In this document: piece by piece, positions 1 through 7,597 of the stretch
Layout of the letters: the number at the start of each line of letters is the position of its first letter
Position numbering within the stretch: the stretch's first letter is position 1
Assembly: GCA_031261015.1 (NCBI GenBank)
Contig: JAISKG010000265.1
Coordinates: 1 to 9,689 of the forward strand
DNA length: 9,689 nt
Direction of reading: 5' to 3'
Origin: Dysgonamonadaceae bacterium
GTDB lineage: Bacteria; Bacteroidota; Bacteroidia; Bacteroidales; Azobacteroidaceae
Notes under the pieces: generated by a model
Seen by the model: the letters and a program-made list of their open reading frames with translations, nothing else
What the model was told of the DNA's origin: nothing
Database searches by the model: none
Position numbers and translations under genes: made by a program

Positions 1-43
1 AACATGATATGTTAGCTCTCTGGGACGACATTTTACTCAAATA

Positions 44-158
44 GAACGCAGATGACACGGATAACGCAGATTTTCGCGGATAGTATTTTTTGAAACTCAT
101 ATCTGATTGAATATTGATATATCTGCGAAAATCCGCGTTATCCGTGTCATCTGTGTTC
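44..158. repeat. Large imperfect inverted repeat made of spaced heptamers
   Basis: Left arm 44-82 and right arm 120-158 are reverse complements over 39 bp with 36 Watson-Crick matches; the exceptions are pairs 48/154, 68/134 and 78/124. The loop is 37 nt (83-119) and AT-rich. Each arm contains four copies of a heptamer of the form C(G/A)C(A/G)GAT: at 47, 56, 65 and 75 in the left arm and, inverted, at 121, 131, 140 and 149 in the right arm. The spacing is 9-10 nt, about one helical turn. Read as plus-strand RNA, two of the three exceptions become G-U wobbles. The repeat ends 7 bp beyond the tamB stop codon, so it would lie in the tamB 3' UTR or between genes. There is no T-run after either arm as in a classical intrinsic terminator. 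From memory, similar GCGGAT-type intergenic palindromes are dispersed in Bacteroidota and other genomes; copy number here is unknown. Positions 1-43 hold nothing I can identify. Confidence 0.9.
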
Positions 159-165
159 CAAAGAG

Positions 166-3100
166 TTAATCTTTTGTTTCTTCTATCTTTTGTTCCAATA
201 CTTCTTTCTGTTGCTTCCGCCGGAAAAATGGAATCCAATCAAAGTCTTTGCGAAAAAGAATGCCTATTCCTTGTGTCATTTCCGGATTTTCACTGTAAAA
301 AGTGCGATAATTGTATCGGTTAAAAGCTTTCAGGCGAATGTCGCCGCTTTTCGTCAATTTATATTCCACATCGAAATCGCCGACAACGGGACTATTATTC
401 ATCATCGTCTGATAAGGATTGCTGACGTAGCCGAAATTGCCGTTGAGCACCAAGCGATCATTCAGCAATGTGCTCGACAGCAAGATTTCTACTTCTGTGC
501 TTGTTCCTCCTTCGTCAGACGACTGGTGAAAGTTAGTTCCTACCTGCAATTTATCGCTGATACCGTTCAATATACCGGACAATTGGGAAGAAAGCGTAGA
601 GGTAACAAACGCCAAGTCATTGTTAACTTTCCCTTCATTTTCGGCATATTGCGGCGTTGGAAAAAATCGTCCCAAAACAAGCAAATACAGGATTTCCCGG
701 TTCATCAGATCGTCGGTGGGAATATAGCTCTTCACTTGCCGGGTCAATTCTTCGGATGCATTCGGTAAATTTAAATCAAATGAAATATTCGGATGATTCA
801 GTGCTCCCTCCAACAACAAAATGCAATCGACAGGCACATTATTTCGCGTGCTGAAATACAATAATTGCTGACTTAAATCGCCCAAATTGGCGGAGATCTG
901 ATAAGCCGCGCGCACATCCAATTCGGCAGTGTAAGGATCTCCCCGGAAGTTAATCATGCTTCCTTCCTTAATAGCAAAATCGCGGAAAAGAAACTGTTGC
1001 AAACTGAAATTGTATTTTCCTTTGACGATTTGATAATTTCCCCGCATACTTAACGGCGTATTGGTACCATACAAAATGTCGATCGTACCGTTTCCGTTCC
1101 CGCTGATTTTGTCACCCGAAATCGGATCCATGATCAGTTCGATCGTCGCTTCGGGATTAACGGTCAAACCGAGCTTCATGTTGATATTCGTTTCCGAATC
1201 GGTCTGAATATAAATCGGTGTTTGTTCCGAAATCAACGGTAAATACGTGGGCGAAGCCGGCGTTCGTTCCTTCGCCTTATTAACAAAACGGATAAAGTCG
1301 TATTCTTCAATATCTTGCCCGTTCATGAAATTAAGCGTGATTTTGGAATGGTCGGTATTTTGCATCGTAACGTCGATATTCACATTTTTTTCCGTTCCTT
1401 TGATGCTCGCGTGGCCGGTGCCGTAAGCTGTTCCGTAAAAAGCGGGATTCATGGCTTTGGTTGCATTAAAAACCATCAGGTTTTCATAAACGGCCTGAAT
1501 TTCATAATAAAAATCCGAAAATAAATGATGATTGACGAAGCCCGATACTTTGGCTTCGTTTCGATGATCGTCGTAAAGCGTAATGTCGGAAATGGAAATC
1601 TTGTCAGGCAAACAAGTGACGTGATCGGAAAAAGTGTAATAGGTATTCAGAAACGGGATGCCGAATCGTCCGCCGGTGACATCGACTTCTCCTTCGACCG
1701 TCGGGTTGTTCAAATCTCCAAACAAGCGGATATGGCCGGCCGCCTGTCCGGAAAGGTTGTCCACGATTGCGCCAACATATTTCCGGAGGAAAGAAATATC
1801 GATCCGTGTTGCGTTAAAGTCGATGGACAATTCTTCTTTTACAGGGTAAATCATTCCGTTGACATGACAAACCGGATCGCTCTTTTGATCAATGGTTCCG
1901 AGCATTTTCACACCTTGGTTTTCATCGTCCCACAAACCGTCCAATTTCAAATGACCGAATATCGTGTTGTTGAAAGCAAAATCAGTGACATCCAAATTGG
2001 TCGTCAATTGCCGGGTATGAAACAAGTCTTTCGCAAAGACTTGGCCGTTAGCGATTCCGCCGAATTGCAAGGCTTCGATATTCAAGGCTCGAAAAACATA
2101 AGCCAAATCGACTTGGCTCAAATCGACACGCAATTGTGTATCAGCCTGTTGCGAAATACCACCGTTGATCTCGACTGCTTGTTTTTCGTGTTGAATTTTC
2201 AGATGATTAACGGTTATCCAATCGGGAGCAATATGAATAGCGGCCGGATCGAGTGTCCAAGTCGTATCGTTGAAAGTGAGTTGCGAAGGACAAATCGTGA
2301 TGTCGGCCAGCAAAGCTTGAGCATCATCGCGGGATAAATGCGTATCGAACTGCAATTCGCCTTTATGTTGTTTTTTCATTTCATTTTCCCACGTAATCGC
2401 CGAATGAATCTCATCATCTTGCGCCAAAAAGGAAGTATGAAAATCGAGTGTATATTTCTTTTGCAGCATCTGACCGAAGAAACTCAATTGCGTATGATCT
2501 TCCGTTGTATTCCATTGCATCGTAGCCGATTGAATATGCATGCCCGCCGCTTTCATGTCCGGCAGATCGGCATTGACCGACAAGTAATTGCTCCAACTTT
2601 TGTAAGATCCCGAAAAAATGGCCGGCCGGTAGAAAACCACCGGTAATTTCAACAATTCCGCCAAGTTTTCGTTGTTGTTGAATGTACAATGAAAATCGAA
2701 AGTTTCAACGGAAGAATCGATTTTTTTAGTCAGCGGAAGCGGAGCGAAAAGCGAAGGCAAATAAGCCGTAAAAGTTTGTTTTAATTCGGAAATCAAGGCC
2801 GGAAAATAGTAATGACCACAAATTTCGCCGTTTAATAATTTCGAATCCCAACGAATCATTTTCAAGCTGTCTTGCCGGGTCGATTGAAGTTGGAAGCGAT
2901 CCAAGACGTATTCGCCTTGACCGGTCGAGAAAGAAATGGAACTTAAGTCGATATTTCCCAATAAATTATCCAAATTATTTCCCGTCAGATGCGCCTCGGC
3001 CGAAAAGGAAAGCGAAGGATGATCGTATTTACTCGTCAAATTCAACTGATCCAATAATAAATTATTTACACCGATGGAAAAATCGCAGGTCGATTGTGCG

Positions 3101-4596
3101 CCTTTGAGCGTAAATTCGCCTTGAGCAGCCACTTGCCCGTTGGGATTATCCATTTGAACCGCTCCTTTGAAGCTCGAAGACGTGAAATCGCCGTTGAACC
3201 GTACATTTTCGTAATTGTACCGATTGTATTCAAACGAGGCAATATCGGCTTTGACATGACCGTAAATCTGCTTCAATTCGGAAAATTGCGCATCAATATC
3301 GAGTGTAAAAGCCGCATAGCCGAGTTGATTATTATTCATCAATTGCTGCAAATTCAATCCTGAGGTAGAAACTTGTCCACGGACAAATTGCTTGGAATCT
3401 TTCCCGATAATCAGATTGGTACGCAAATTGCCGATGCCGGTGGAAAAATAACCGTGAGCGACCAAATGATTGAGGTAACCTGAAATTTCTCCGTTAAACT
3501 TCACATCCTCCAAGTTCCGGACAAACGAGGGAATCGCAGTTTGAAAATGGAGATTCTCAAAAATTTGTTGAATGGCTTCCGCACTGAAATACGATCGACG
3601 CACATAACCTTCGGCGTACATTTCATCAGCCGAGCCGGCGAGGTTTTGAATTTTTCCGGCGGCTTCGAAGAGAATTCCTTGTTTGTTATACAAATAAAAA
3701 TCGCTGATTTCCAAATCTTTATCTGTTCCCGCAATTTTGCCTTTAATCGTGATTTGATCTTTATAAGAATCGAACATAGTCAGCACACAGGTTAAATCCT
3801 GCGGACAAACCGGCGAATCCTCAATCGAAGCGTAAAATTCAAAGGGACGAAATTGGAACGAAATATCCTTGATATTCAAATCCGAAGAAGGTAATTTCAA
3901 ATTCAGATGGGGAATCGAAAATTGCGTGGAATCGCCGCTGATTGCAAACGAAAGATTTTCCACGTTCAAACCCGACTGTTCCTGCAAGCGCAATTGGTTG
4001 ACAGCAGCTTCAAATTGATTGGCTGTGAGTTTGTTCAATTCAATTTTTGCCGAAAAATCCCGGATTTTCAAATCGCCGGAATTGAACGTGCCGGGCGTTG
4101 GCCGCCGATTTTGGACGCGGTAGGAAAACTCGCCGTTCCAAAGATTGATCTGTTTGATTCTTAGATCAATAGCCGGCGGCTCGGAAGAATCTTTCTTTGT
4201 GAAAGCGTCGATAATATATTGAATATTCAGAGGCGCATTGGCGTTCGGCCGGCTCAAGCGACAAGAAAACGTAAACAATTGCACCGAGTTAATACGGATT
4301 TTTTTTCGGAACAACGGCAAAACATCAAAGCCGGCGCCGATGCGTTTGGCCGTCAATACAGTATCGCCTTGTTGATCGCACAAATAGACGTTTTTCAGGA
4401 TCAATTGGTTGTATAATCCTAATTCGATTTTGTCGATATATACTTCTGTTCCAATCTTTTTTTTCAAAAAACCGGTTACTTGTGAAGCCACTTCCTCTTG
4501 CACGGAAGGAATCTGCAAAACCACAGCCGGGATTGCGTAGAAAACCGTGAAAAAGAGTGAGATTCCTATTATTATATATTGACTTAATTTTTTCAT
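166..4596 (-). CDS. tamB: Translocation and assembly module protein TamB (DUF490 family)
   Basis: TamB is an inner-membrane-anchored, periplasm-spanning protein thought to help move lipids and/or proteins to the outer membrane, with a partner of the Omp85/BamA type (TamA, or the lipoprotein TamL in Bacteroidota). Visible features: an N-terminal hydrophobic anchor at about residues 7-27 after MKKLSQ; then a very long region rich in alternating beta-strand patterns and short N/D/G turns, as expected for the lipid-groove beta-taco fold; and a C-terminal TamB domain. The latter includes NREILYLLVLGRF at about 1299-1311 and GDFDVEYKLTKSGDIRLKAF from about 1406, followed by QGIGILFRKDFD and a charged tail. 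Length is about 1476 residues, compared with about 1260 in E. coli; longer forms are usual in Bacteroidota. I chose the ATG at 4594-4596 because it directly precedes the signal-anchor. The in-frame ATG at 4669-4671 would overlap the tsaD start and add 25 residues lying upstream of the promoter element. No tamA/tamL partner is visible within the window. Confidence 0.9.
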   Translation of the reverse strand: MKKLSQYIIIGISLFFTVFYAIPAVVLQIPSVQEEVASQVTGFLKKKIGTEVYIDKIELGLYNQLILKNVYLCDQQGDTVLTAKRIGAGFDVLPLFRKKIRINSVQLFTFSCRLSRPNANAPLNIQYIIDAFTKKDSSEPPAIDLRIKQINLWNGEFSYRVQNRRPTPGTFNSGDLKIRDFSAKIELNKLTANQFEAAVNQLRLQEQSGLNVENLSFAISGDSTQFSIPHLNLKLPSSDLNIKDISFQFRPFEFYASIEDSPVCPQDLTCVLTMFDSYKDQITIKGKIAGTDKDLEISDFYLYNKQGILFEAAGKIQNLAGSADEMYAEGYVRRSYFSAEAIQQIFENLHFQTAIPSFVRNLEDVKFNGEISGYLNHLVAHGYFSTGIGNLRTNLIIGKDSKQFVRGQVSTSGLNLQQLMNNNQLGYAAFTLDIDAQFSELKQIYGHVKADIASFEYNRYNYENVRFNGDFTSSSFKGAVQMDNPNGQVAAQGEFTLKGAQSTCDFSIGVNNLLLDQLNLTSKYDHPSLSFSAEAHLTGNNLDNLLGNIDLSSISFSTGQGEYVLDRFQLQSTRQDSLKMIRWDSKLLNGEICGHYYFPALISELKQTFTAYLPSLFAPLPLTKKIDSSVETFDFHCTFNNNENLAELLKLPVVFYRPAIFSGSYKSWSNYLSVNADLPDMKAAGMHIQSATMQWNTTEDHTQLSFFGQMLQKKYTLDFHTSFLAQDDEIHSAITWENEMKKQHKGELQFDTHLSRDDAQALLADITICPSQLTFNDTTWTLDPAAIHIAPDWITVNHLKIQHEKQAVEINGGISQQADTQLRVDLSQVDLAYVFRALNIEALQFGGIANGQVFAKDLFHTRQLTTNLDVTDFAFNNTIFGHLKLDGLWDDENQGVKMLGTIDQKSDPVCHVNGMIYPVKEELSIDFNATRIDISFLRKYVGAIVDNLSGQAAGHIRLFGDLNNPTVEGEVDVTGGRFGIPFLNTYYTFSDHVTCLPDKISISDITLYDDHRNEAKVSGFVNHHLFSDFYYEIQAVYENLMVFNATKAMNPAFYGTAYGTGHASIKGTEKNVNIDVTMQNTDHSKITLNFMNGQDIEEYDFIRFVNKAKERTPASPTYLPLISEQTPIYIQTDSETNINMKLGLTVNPEATIELIMDPISGDKISGNGNGTIDILYGTNTPLSMRGNYQIVKGKYNFSLQQFLFRDFAIKEGSMINFRGDPYTAELDVRAAYQISANLGDLSQQLLYFSTRNNVPVDCILLLEGALNHPNISFDLNLPNASEELTRQVKSYIPTDDLMNREILYLLVLGRFFPTPQYAENEGKVNNDLAFVTSTLSSQLSGILNGISDKLQVGTNFHQSSDEGGTSTEVEILLSSTLLNDRLVLNGNFGYVSNPYQTMMNNSPVVGDFDVEYKLTKSGDIRLKAFNRYNYRTFYSENPEMTQGIGILFRKDFDWIPFFRRKQQKEVLEQKIEETKD

Positions 4597-4610
4597 GCTG
4601 AAATTAGCGG

Positions 4611-4618
4611 CAAAGTTA
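4611..4618 (-). promoter_or_regulatory. Putative -7 promoter element for tamB
   Basis: On the minus strand positions 4618-4611 read TAACTTTG, a perfect match to the Bacteroidota -7 consensus TAnnTTTG. It lies 14 nt before the chosen tamB ATG, so the predicted transcript would have a leader of only about 10 nt. I see no TTG element at the usual 19-21 bp upstream, so the -33 box is absent or weak. The match supports the shorter tamB start. Inferred, not measured. Confidence 0.5.
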
Positions 4619-4632
4619 ACAAAAAAAATAGG

Positions 4633-4640
4633 TACTTTTG
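4633..4640 (+). promoter_or_regulatory. Putative -7 promoter element for tsaD
   Basis: Positions 4633-4640 read TACTTTTG, a perfect match to the Bacteroidota consensus TAnnTTTG. The tsaD ATG begins 20 nt after the start of this gap (leader segment 4641-4659), giving a predicted short AT-rich leader of about 15 nt without a Shine-Dalgarno sequence, as is common in this phylum. No good -33 TTG is visible. The element is only 14 bp from the oppositely oriented tamB element, so the two promoters probably exclude each other. Confidence 0.55.
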
Positions 4641-4659
4641 TCGAATATTTCGTTATTAA

Positions 4660-5688
4660 ATGATAAATCAAAACATAATTATTCTGGGAATCGAATCTTC
4701 GTGCGACGATACTTCAGCGGCAGTGTTGCGCGACGGTGTAGTTTTATCGAATGTGATTGCCGGCCAAAAAGTGCACGAAGCGTTCGGCGGCGTGGTTCCG
4801 GAGTTAGCCTCGCGAGCACATCAGCAAAACATTATTCCCGTGGTGGATCAGGCTTTGAAGCAGGCCGGGATCGAAAAAAAGGACTTGTCGGCGGTGGCCT
4901 TTACGCGCGGGCCGGGACTGCTGGGTTCACTGCTCGTGGGCGCTTCGTTTACCAAAGGTTTTGCGACTGCATTAGATATCCCGATGATCGAAGTGAATCA
5001 TTTGCAGGCGCATGTCTTAGCGCATTTCATTAAACAAGACGAAAACGACGCGAATCAGCCGCAATTTCCTTTTTTGTGCCTGCTGGTTTCCGGCGGCAAT
5101 TCGCAAATCATTCTTGTGCGCGCGTGGAATCAAATGGAAATTATCGGTCAAACGATCGACGACGCTGCCGGTGAAGCTTTCGATAAATGCGCCAAAGTAA
5201 TAGGTTTACCTTATCCCGGAGGGCCGGTGATCGATCGTTTGGCGCAAACGGGCGATCCGGCGATTTTCCGGTTCAACAAACCGCAAATCAAAGGCTACGA
5301 TTACAGTTTCAGCGGATTAAAGACTTCGTTTTTATACCTGTTGCGCGACCGCTTGAAAGAAGATCCGGATTTTATCGAGAAAAATAAAGCCGATTTGTGC
5401 GCCGGCTTACAGGCCACAATCATTGAAATTTTAATGGATAAATTGCGCAAAGCATCCAAAGATTTGAATATAAAAGAAATAGCTGTTGCGGGCGGCGTGT
5501 CGGCCAATTCCGGCTTGCGGAAAGCGTTTGAAGAGCACGCGCAAAAATACGGTTGGAAAATCCATATTCCGCCTTTCGCCTACACGACCGACAACGCGGC
5601 TATGGTAGCTATGTGCGGGCATTTCAAGTATTTGAATCAGGAATTTTGTCCGATGGATGCGACTCCTTTTTCACGGACGGGCGTGTGA
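4660..5688 (+). CDS. tsaD: tRNA N6-threonylcarbamoyladenosine transferase TsaD
   Basis: TsaD transfers the threonylcarbamoyl group from threonylcarbamoyl-AMP to A37 of tRNAs that read ANN codons, acting in the cytoplasm with TsaB and TsaE; TsaC makes the intermediate. The 342-residue product has the usual family length (E. coli about 337). Visible motifs in order: GIESSCDDTS at 10-19 (ASKHA-type nucleotide-binding start); FGGVVPELASRAH at about 42-54; FTRGPGLLGSLLVG at 81-94; the metal-binding pair H114 and H118 in VNHLQAH; LLVSGGNSQI at 141-150; DDAAGEAFDK at 167-176; GGP at 187-189; VAGGVSANS at 276-284; and TTDNAAM at 309-315 with the third metal ligand D311. Where E. coli has SGGHT this protein has SGGNS, a change also close to the archaeal/eukaryotic Kae1 form. 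It diverges from tamB and its 3' end overlaps rsmD by 65 bp. Confidence 0.97.
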   Translation: MINQNIIILGIESSCDDTSAAVLRDGVVLSNVIAGQKVHEAFGGVVPELASRAHQQNIIPVVDQALKQAGIEKKDLSAVAFTRGPGLLGSLLVGASFTKGFATALDIPMIEVNHLQAHVLAHFIKQDENDANQPQFPFLCLLVSGGNSQIILVRAWNQMEIIGQTIDDAAGEAFDKCAKVIGLPYPGGPVIDRLAQTGDPAIFRFNKPQIKGYDYSFSGLKTSFLYLLRDRLKEDPDFIEKNKADLCAGLQATIIEILMDKLRKASKDLNIKEIAVAGGVSANSGLRKAFEEHAQKYGWKIHIPPFAYTTDNAAMVAMCGHFKYLNQEFCPMDATPFSRTGV

Positions 5689-6211
5689 AAATACTGAAAT
5701 TCACTGCGCCGTAAATCCGTTGTTGCTCAAAACCGGGCAAGGAAGAAAAATCGTATTCCTTCGGATGCTCCATCACGAAAGTGCCACCGGGATTCAGTAA
5801 ATCTCGCTCAAGAACGATTTTCGGGATTTCGGCCAAATTTTTCAAAACATAAGGCGGATCGGCAAAAATAAAATCAAAGTTTTGTTTCGTTGAGGCTAAA
5901 TATTGAAAAGCATCAGTTTTAACTGTGATCAAATTTTCGTCCTGCAATTCGGCTTTCACTTTCCGAATAAAAGCGTAATGCGCGTTATCTTTCTCTATAC
6001 AAACCACTTCATTGCATCCACGTGAAAGTAACTCGTAGCTGATGCTGCCGGTTCCGGCGAAAAGATCCAAAGCCGTGCAATCTTCCCAATCCATCCAATT
6101 GCCCAGCACATTGAACAGGTTTTCCTTGGCAAAATCGGTTGTCGGCCGCGCCTTAAACGATTTCGGAACCTCGAACCGGCGACTTTTATATTTTCCGCTG
6201 ATAATTCTCAT
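5624..6211 (-). CDS. rsmD: 16S rRNA (guanine966-N2)-methyltransferase RsmD
   Basis: RsmD methylates N2 of G966 in 16S rRNA on the small ribosomal subunit, using S-adenosylmethionine. The 195-residue protein starts with the family signature MRIISGKYKSR, followed by RPTTDFAKENLFNVL at about 22-36, the SAM-binding motif DLFAGTGSISYE at 49-60, the acidic loop CIEKD at 71-75, and the catalytic DPPY at 118-121 of the N6/N2-amino methyltransferase class. The core ends near residue 175 (NFSIF). The last 20 or so residues, a polar Ser/Lys/Pro tail, are encoded entirely within the antiparallel overlap with tsaD. The family is usually near 180 residues, so this tail is probably a lineage-specific extension. 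The start codon overlaps the murF stop in the sequence ATGA (6208-6211), so the gene is very likely cotranscribed and translationally coupled with murF. Confidence 0.95.
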   Translation of the reverse strand: MRIISGKYKSRRFEVPKSFKARPTTDFAKENLFNVLGNWMDWEDCTALDLFAGTGSISYELLSRGCNEVVCIEKDNAHYAFIRKVKAELQDENLITVKTDAFQYLASTKQNFDFIFADPPYVLKNLAEIPKIVLERDLLNPGGTFVMEHPKEYDFSSLPGFEQQRIYGAVNFSIFTRPSVKKESHPSDKIPDSNT

Positions 6212-7497
6212 AAATACGCTGTCGTCCGCTCCAGTTGATTGCCGCGCGAACCTTTGATTAATATTGTATATCCTTTTATTTCAGTAGTTTGTAAATAATT
6301 CAACAAATCTTCCGTTTGAGGGAAAAGCCGCCAATCGGATGGAATAGTTGAGCAGGAAGTAAATTCGGTTCCCACCAAAATAATTTTTTCTATTTCGCCT
6401 TGAATCAACCGGTCAACAATCTTTTGATGTTCTTCGCGGCTGAAAACGCCCAACTCGCGCATTTCGCCCAGCAAAACCATTTTCGGAGAATCCGGCAAAG
6501 CCTCAAAATTATCCAAAGCCGCTTGCATGCTGCTCGGATTGGCATTGTAAGCATCTATAATCAATTGATTATTAACTGTTTGTAAATTCTGCGAGCGATT
6601 ATTCGTCGGTTCGTAAGCGGCAATTGCCCGGTTGACCGTTTCGGATTCAACTCCAAAATGCACGGCCACTGCAATCGCCGCCAACACATTTTCCAAATTG
6701 TAACCGCCGACCAAACGCGTTTGCAAAGTAAAAACGGAGGAAGCCGCCCATTCCAAACTAAGAAACGGCGTGGAAGTCAAAAGTTTGCCGTGAACAAATG
6801 CTTCAGGATTCGTTCCGTAATAAATGGAGGAAAGCGGATTAAAGAGTTCTTTCAAAATCAAATGATCCATGTTGACGAAAGCTGTGCCGTCCGTTTCGCG
6901 CAGAAAATCATAGAGTTCCGCTTTGGTACGCACCACGCCTTCAAAGGAGCCGAAGCCTGCAAGATGCGCTTTTCCGACGTTGGTAATCAAGCCGTAATCG
7001 GGTTCGGTAATTTCGCAAAGCCTGTGAATTTCGCCGGGATGATTAGCCCCCATTTCGATCACAGCAAAAGCATGTTCCCGGCGAAGTTGCAGCAAAGTGA
7101 GTGGAACGCCGATATCGTTATTCAAATTTCCTTGTGTATAATGCGTTGGGAATTGAGCAGATAAAGCGGCAGCAATCAGTTCTTTCGTTGTCGTTTTTCC
7201 ATTGGTTCCCGTCACGGCAATCACGGTTGCCGGCATTTGCCGCCGATGATAACGAGCTAAATCCTGTAAGGTTTTTAACACATCTTCAACTTGGATAATC
7301 CGTTCATTTTCAGGAAGATTTTTGCGATCGGCGATAGCATAAGCAACTCCCGAAGCCAAAGCTTGTTCTACGTAATCGTTGCCGTCAAAACGCTCGCCTT
7401 TAAGCGCAAAAAACAATGAACCTTCCGGGCAACGGCGGCTGTCGGTCGTCACTGCCGGATATTTTTGAAAAAGCGAATAAAGCGCAGATAAATCCAT
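6208..7497 (-). CDS. murF: UDP-MurNAc-tripeptide:D-Ala-D-Ala ligase MurF
   Basis: MurF adds D-Ala-D-Ala to UDP-MurNAc-tripeptide in the cytoplasm using ATP, the last cytoplasmic step of the peptidoglycan pentapeptide precursor. The 429-residue protein has the three Mur ligase domains: an N-terminal UDP-binding domain with TTDSRRCPEGSLFFALKG at 17-34; a central ATPase domain with P-loop TGTNGKTTT at 96-104, QGNLNNDIGVPLTLL at 122-136, EMGANHPGEI at 148-157 and NVGKAHLAGFGSFEGV at 173-188; and a C-terminal domain with DAYNANPSSM at 315-324, LGEMRELG at 343-350 and KGSRGNQLE at 415-423. Length is slightly below E. coli MurF (about 452). The NNDIGVP and DAYNANP motifs identify MurF rather than MurC, MurD or MurE. 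It is isolated from the dcw cluster in this window and is followed without gap by rsmD. Confidence 0.97.
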   Translation of the reverse strand: MDLSALYSLFQKYPAVTTDSRRCPEGSLFFALKGERFDGNDYVEQALASGVAYAIADRKNLPENERIIQVEDVLKTLQDLARYHRRQMPATVIAVTGTNGKTTTKELIAAALSAQFPTHYTQGNLNNDIGVPLTLLQLRREHAFAVIEMGANHPGEIHRLCEITEPDYGLITNVGKAHLAGFGSFEGVVRTKAELYDFLRETDGTAFVNMDHLILKELFNPLSSIYYGTNPEAFVHGKLLTSTPFLSLEWAASSVFTLQTRLVGGYNLENVLAAIAVAVHFGVESETVNRAIAAYEPTNNRSQNLQTVNNQLIIDAYNANPSSMQAALDNFEALPDSPKMVLLGEMRELGVFSREEHQKIVDRLIQGEIEKIILVGTEFTSCSTIPSDWRLFPQTEDLLNYLQTTEIKGYTILIKGSRGNQLERTTAYL

Positions 7498-7526
7498 GAA
7501 TCATCAAAAAATACGTTTACCGGGCA

Positions 7527-7560
7527 CAAAGATAAAAAAACGCCTTGATTAGCTCGCAAA
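7527..7560 (-). promoter_or_regulatory. Putative promoter for murF-rsmD
   Basis: On the minus strand a -7 element TATCTTTG (7534-7527) matches TAnnTTTG exactly, and TTTG (7560-7557) lies 22 bp upstream as a -33 candidate, at the long end of usual spacing. The predicted start of transcription is near 7520, giving a leader of about 22 nt. The -33 candidate sits inside the spacer of the opposing folP promoter. Confidence 0.55.
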
Positions 7561-7575
7561 AAACATATACTTTTG
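7545..7575 (+). promoter_or_regulatory. Putative promoter for folP-cdaA
   Basis: A TTG at 7545-7547 is followed after 20 bp by TACTTTTG at 7568-7575, which fits the Bacteroidota -33/-7 pattern (TTTG, 19-21 bp, TAnnTTTG). The predicted transcription start is near 7580, about 18 nt before the folP ATG. This is the best promoter match in the window. It overlaps the divergent murF promoter. Confidence 0.65.
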
Positions 7576-7597
7576 TGCAAACAAATGACGAAAGAGA

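Noticed and set aside
44..158. The inverted repeat as a standard intrinsic terminator of tamB, or as a CRISPR array
   Set aside because: There is no U-tract after the stem in the tamB direction and the loop is 37 nt long; the heptamers are too short and too closely spaced for CRISPR repeats and spacers.
1525..2337. A 270-codon plus-strand open frame opposite tamB
   Set aside because: It has no recognisable motif and lies fully antisense to a clear TamB coding region; neighbouring antisense frames of similar quality occur along the whole gene, so it is a shadow.
4597..4671. N-terminally extended TamB start at 4671
   Set aside because: It would put 25 residues before a normal signal-anchor, overlap the tsaD start, and lie upstream of the tamB -7 element.
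5089..5103. SGGNS in place of SGGHT in TsaD as an unusual active-site change
   Set aside because: Asn at this place is also seen in Kae1-type homologues, and similar forms are, to my recollection, normal in this phylum; all three metal ligands are intact.
5668..5691. Small hairpin across the tsaD stop codon (7-bp arms 5668-5674 and 5685-5691) as a bidirectional terminator
   Set aside because: The stem is short and AT-rich, with no T-run after it on either strand; it is within expected chance occurrence and partly inside coding sequence.
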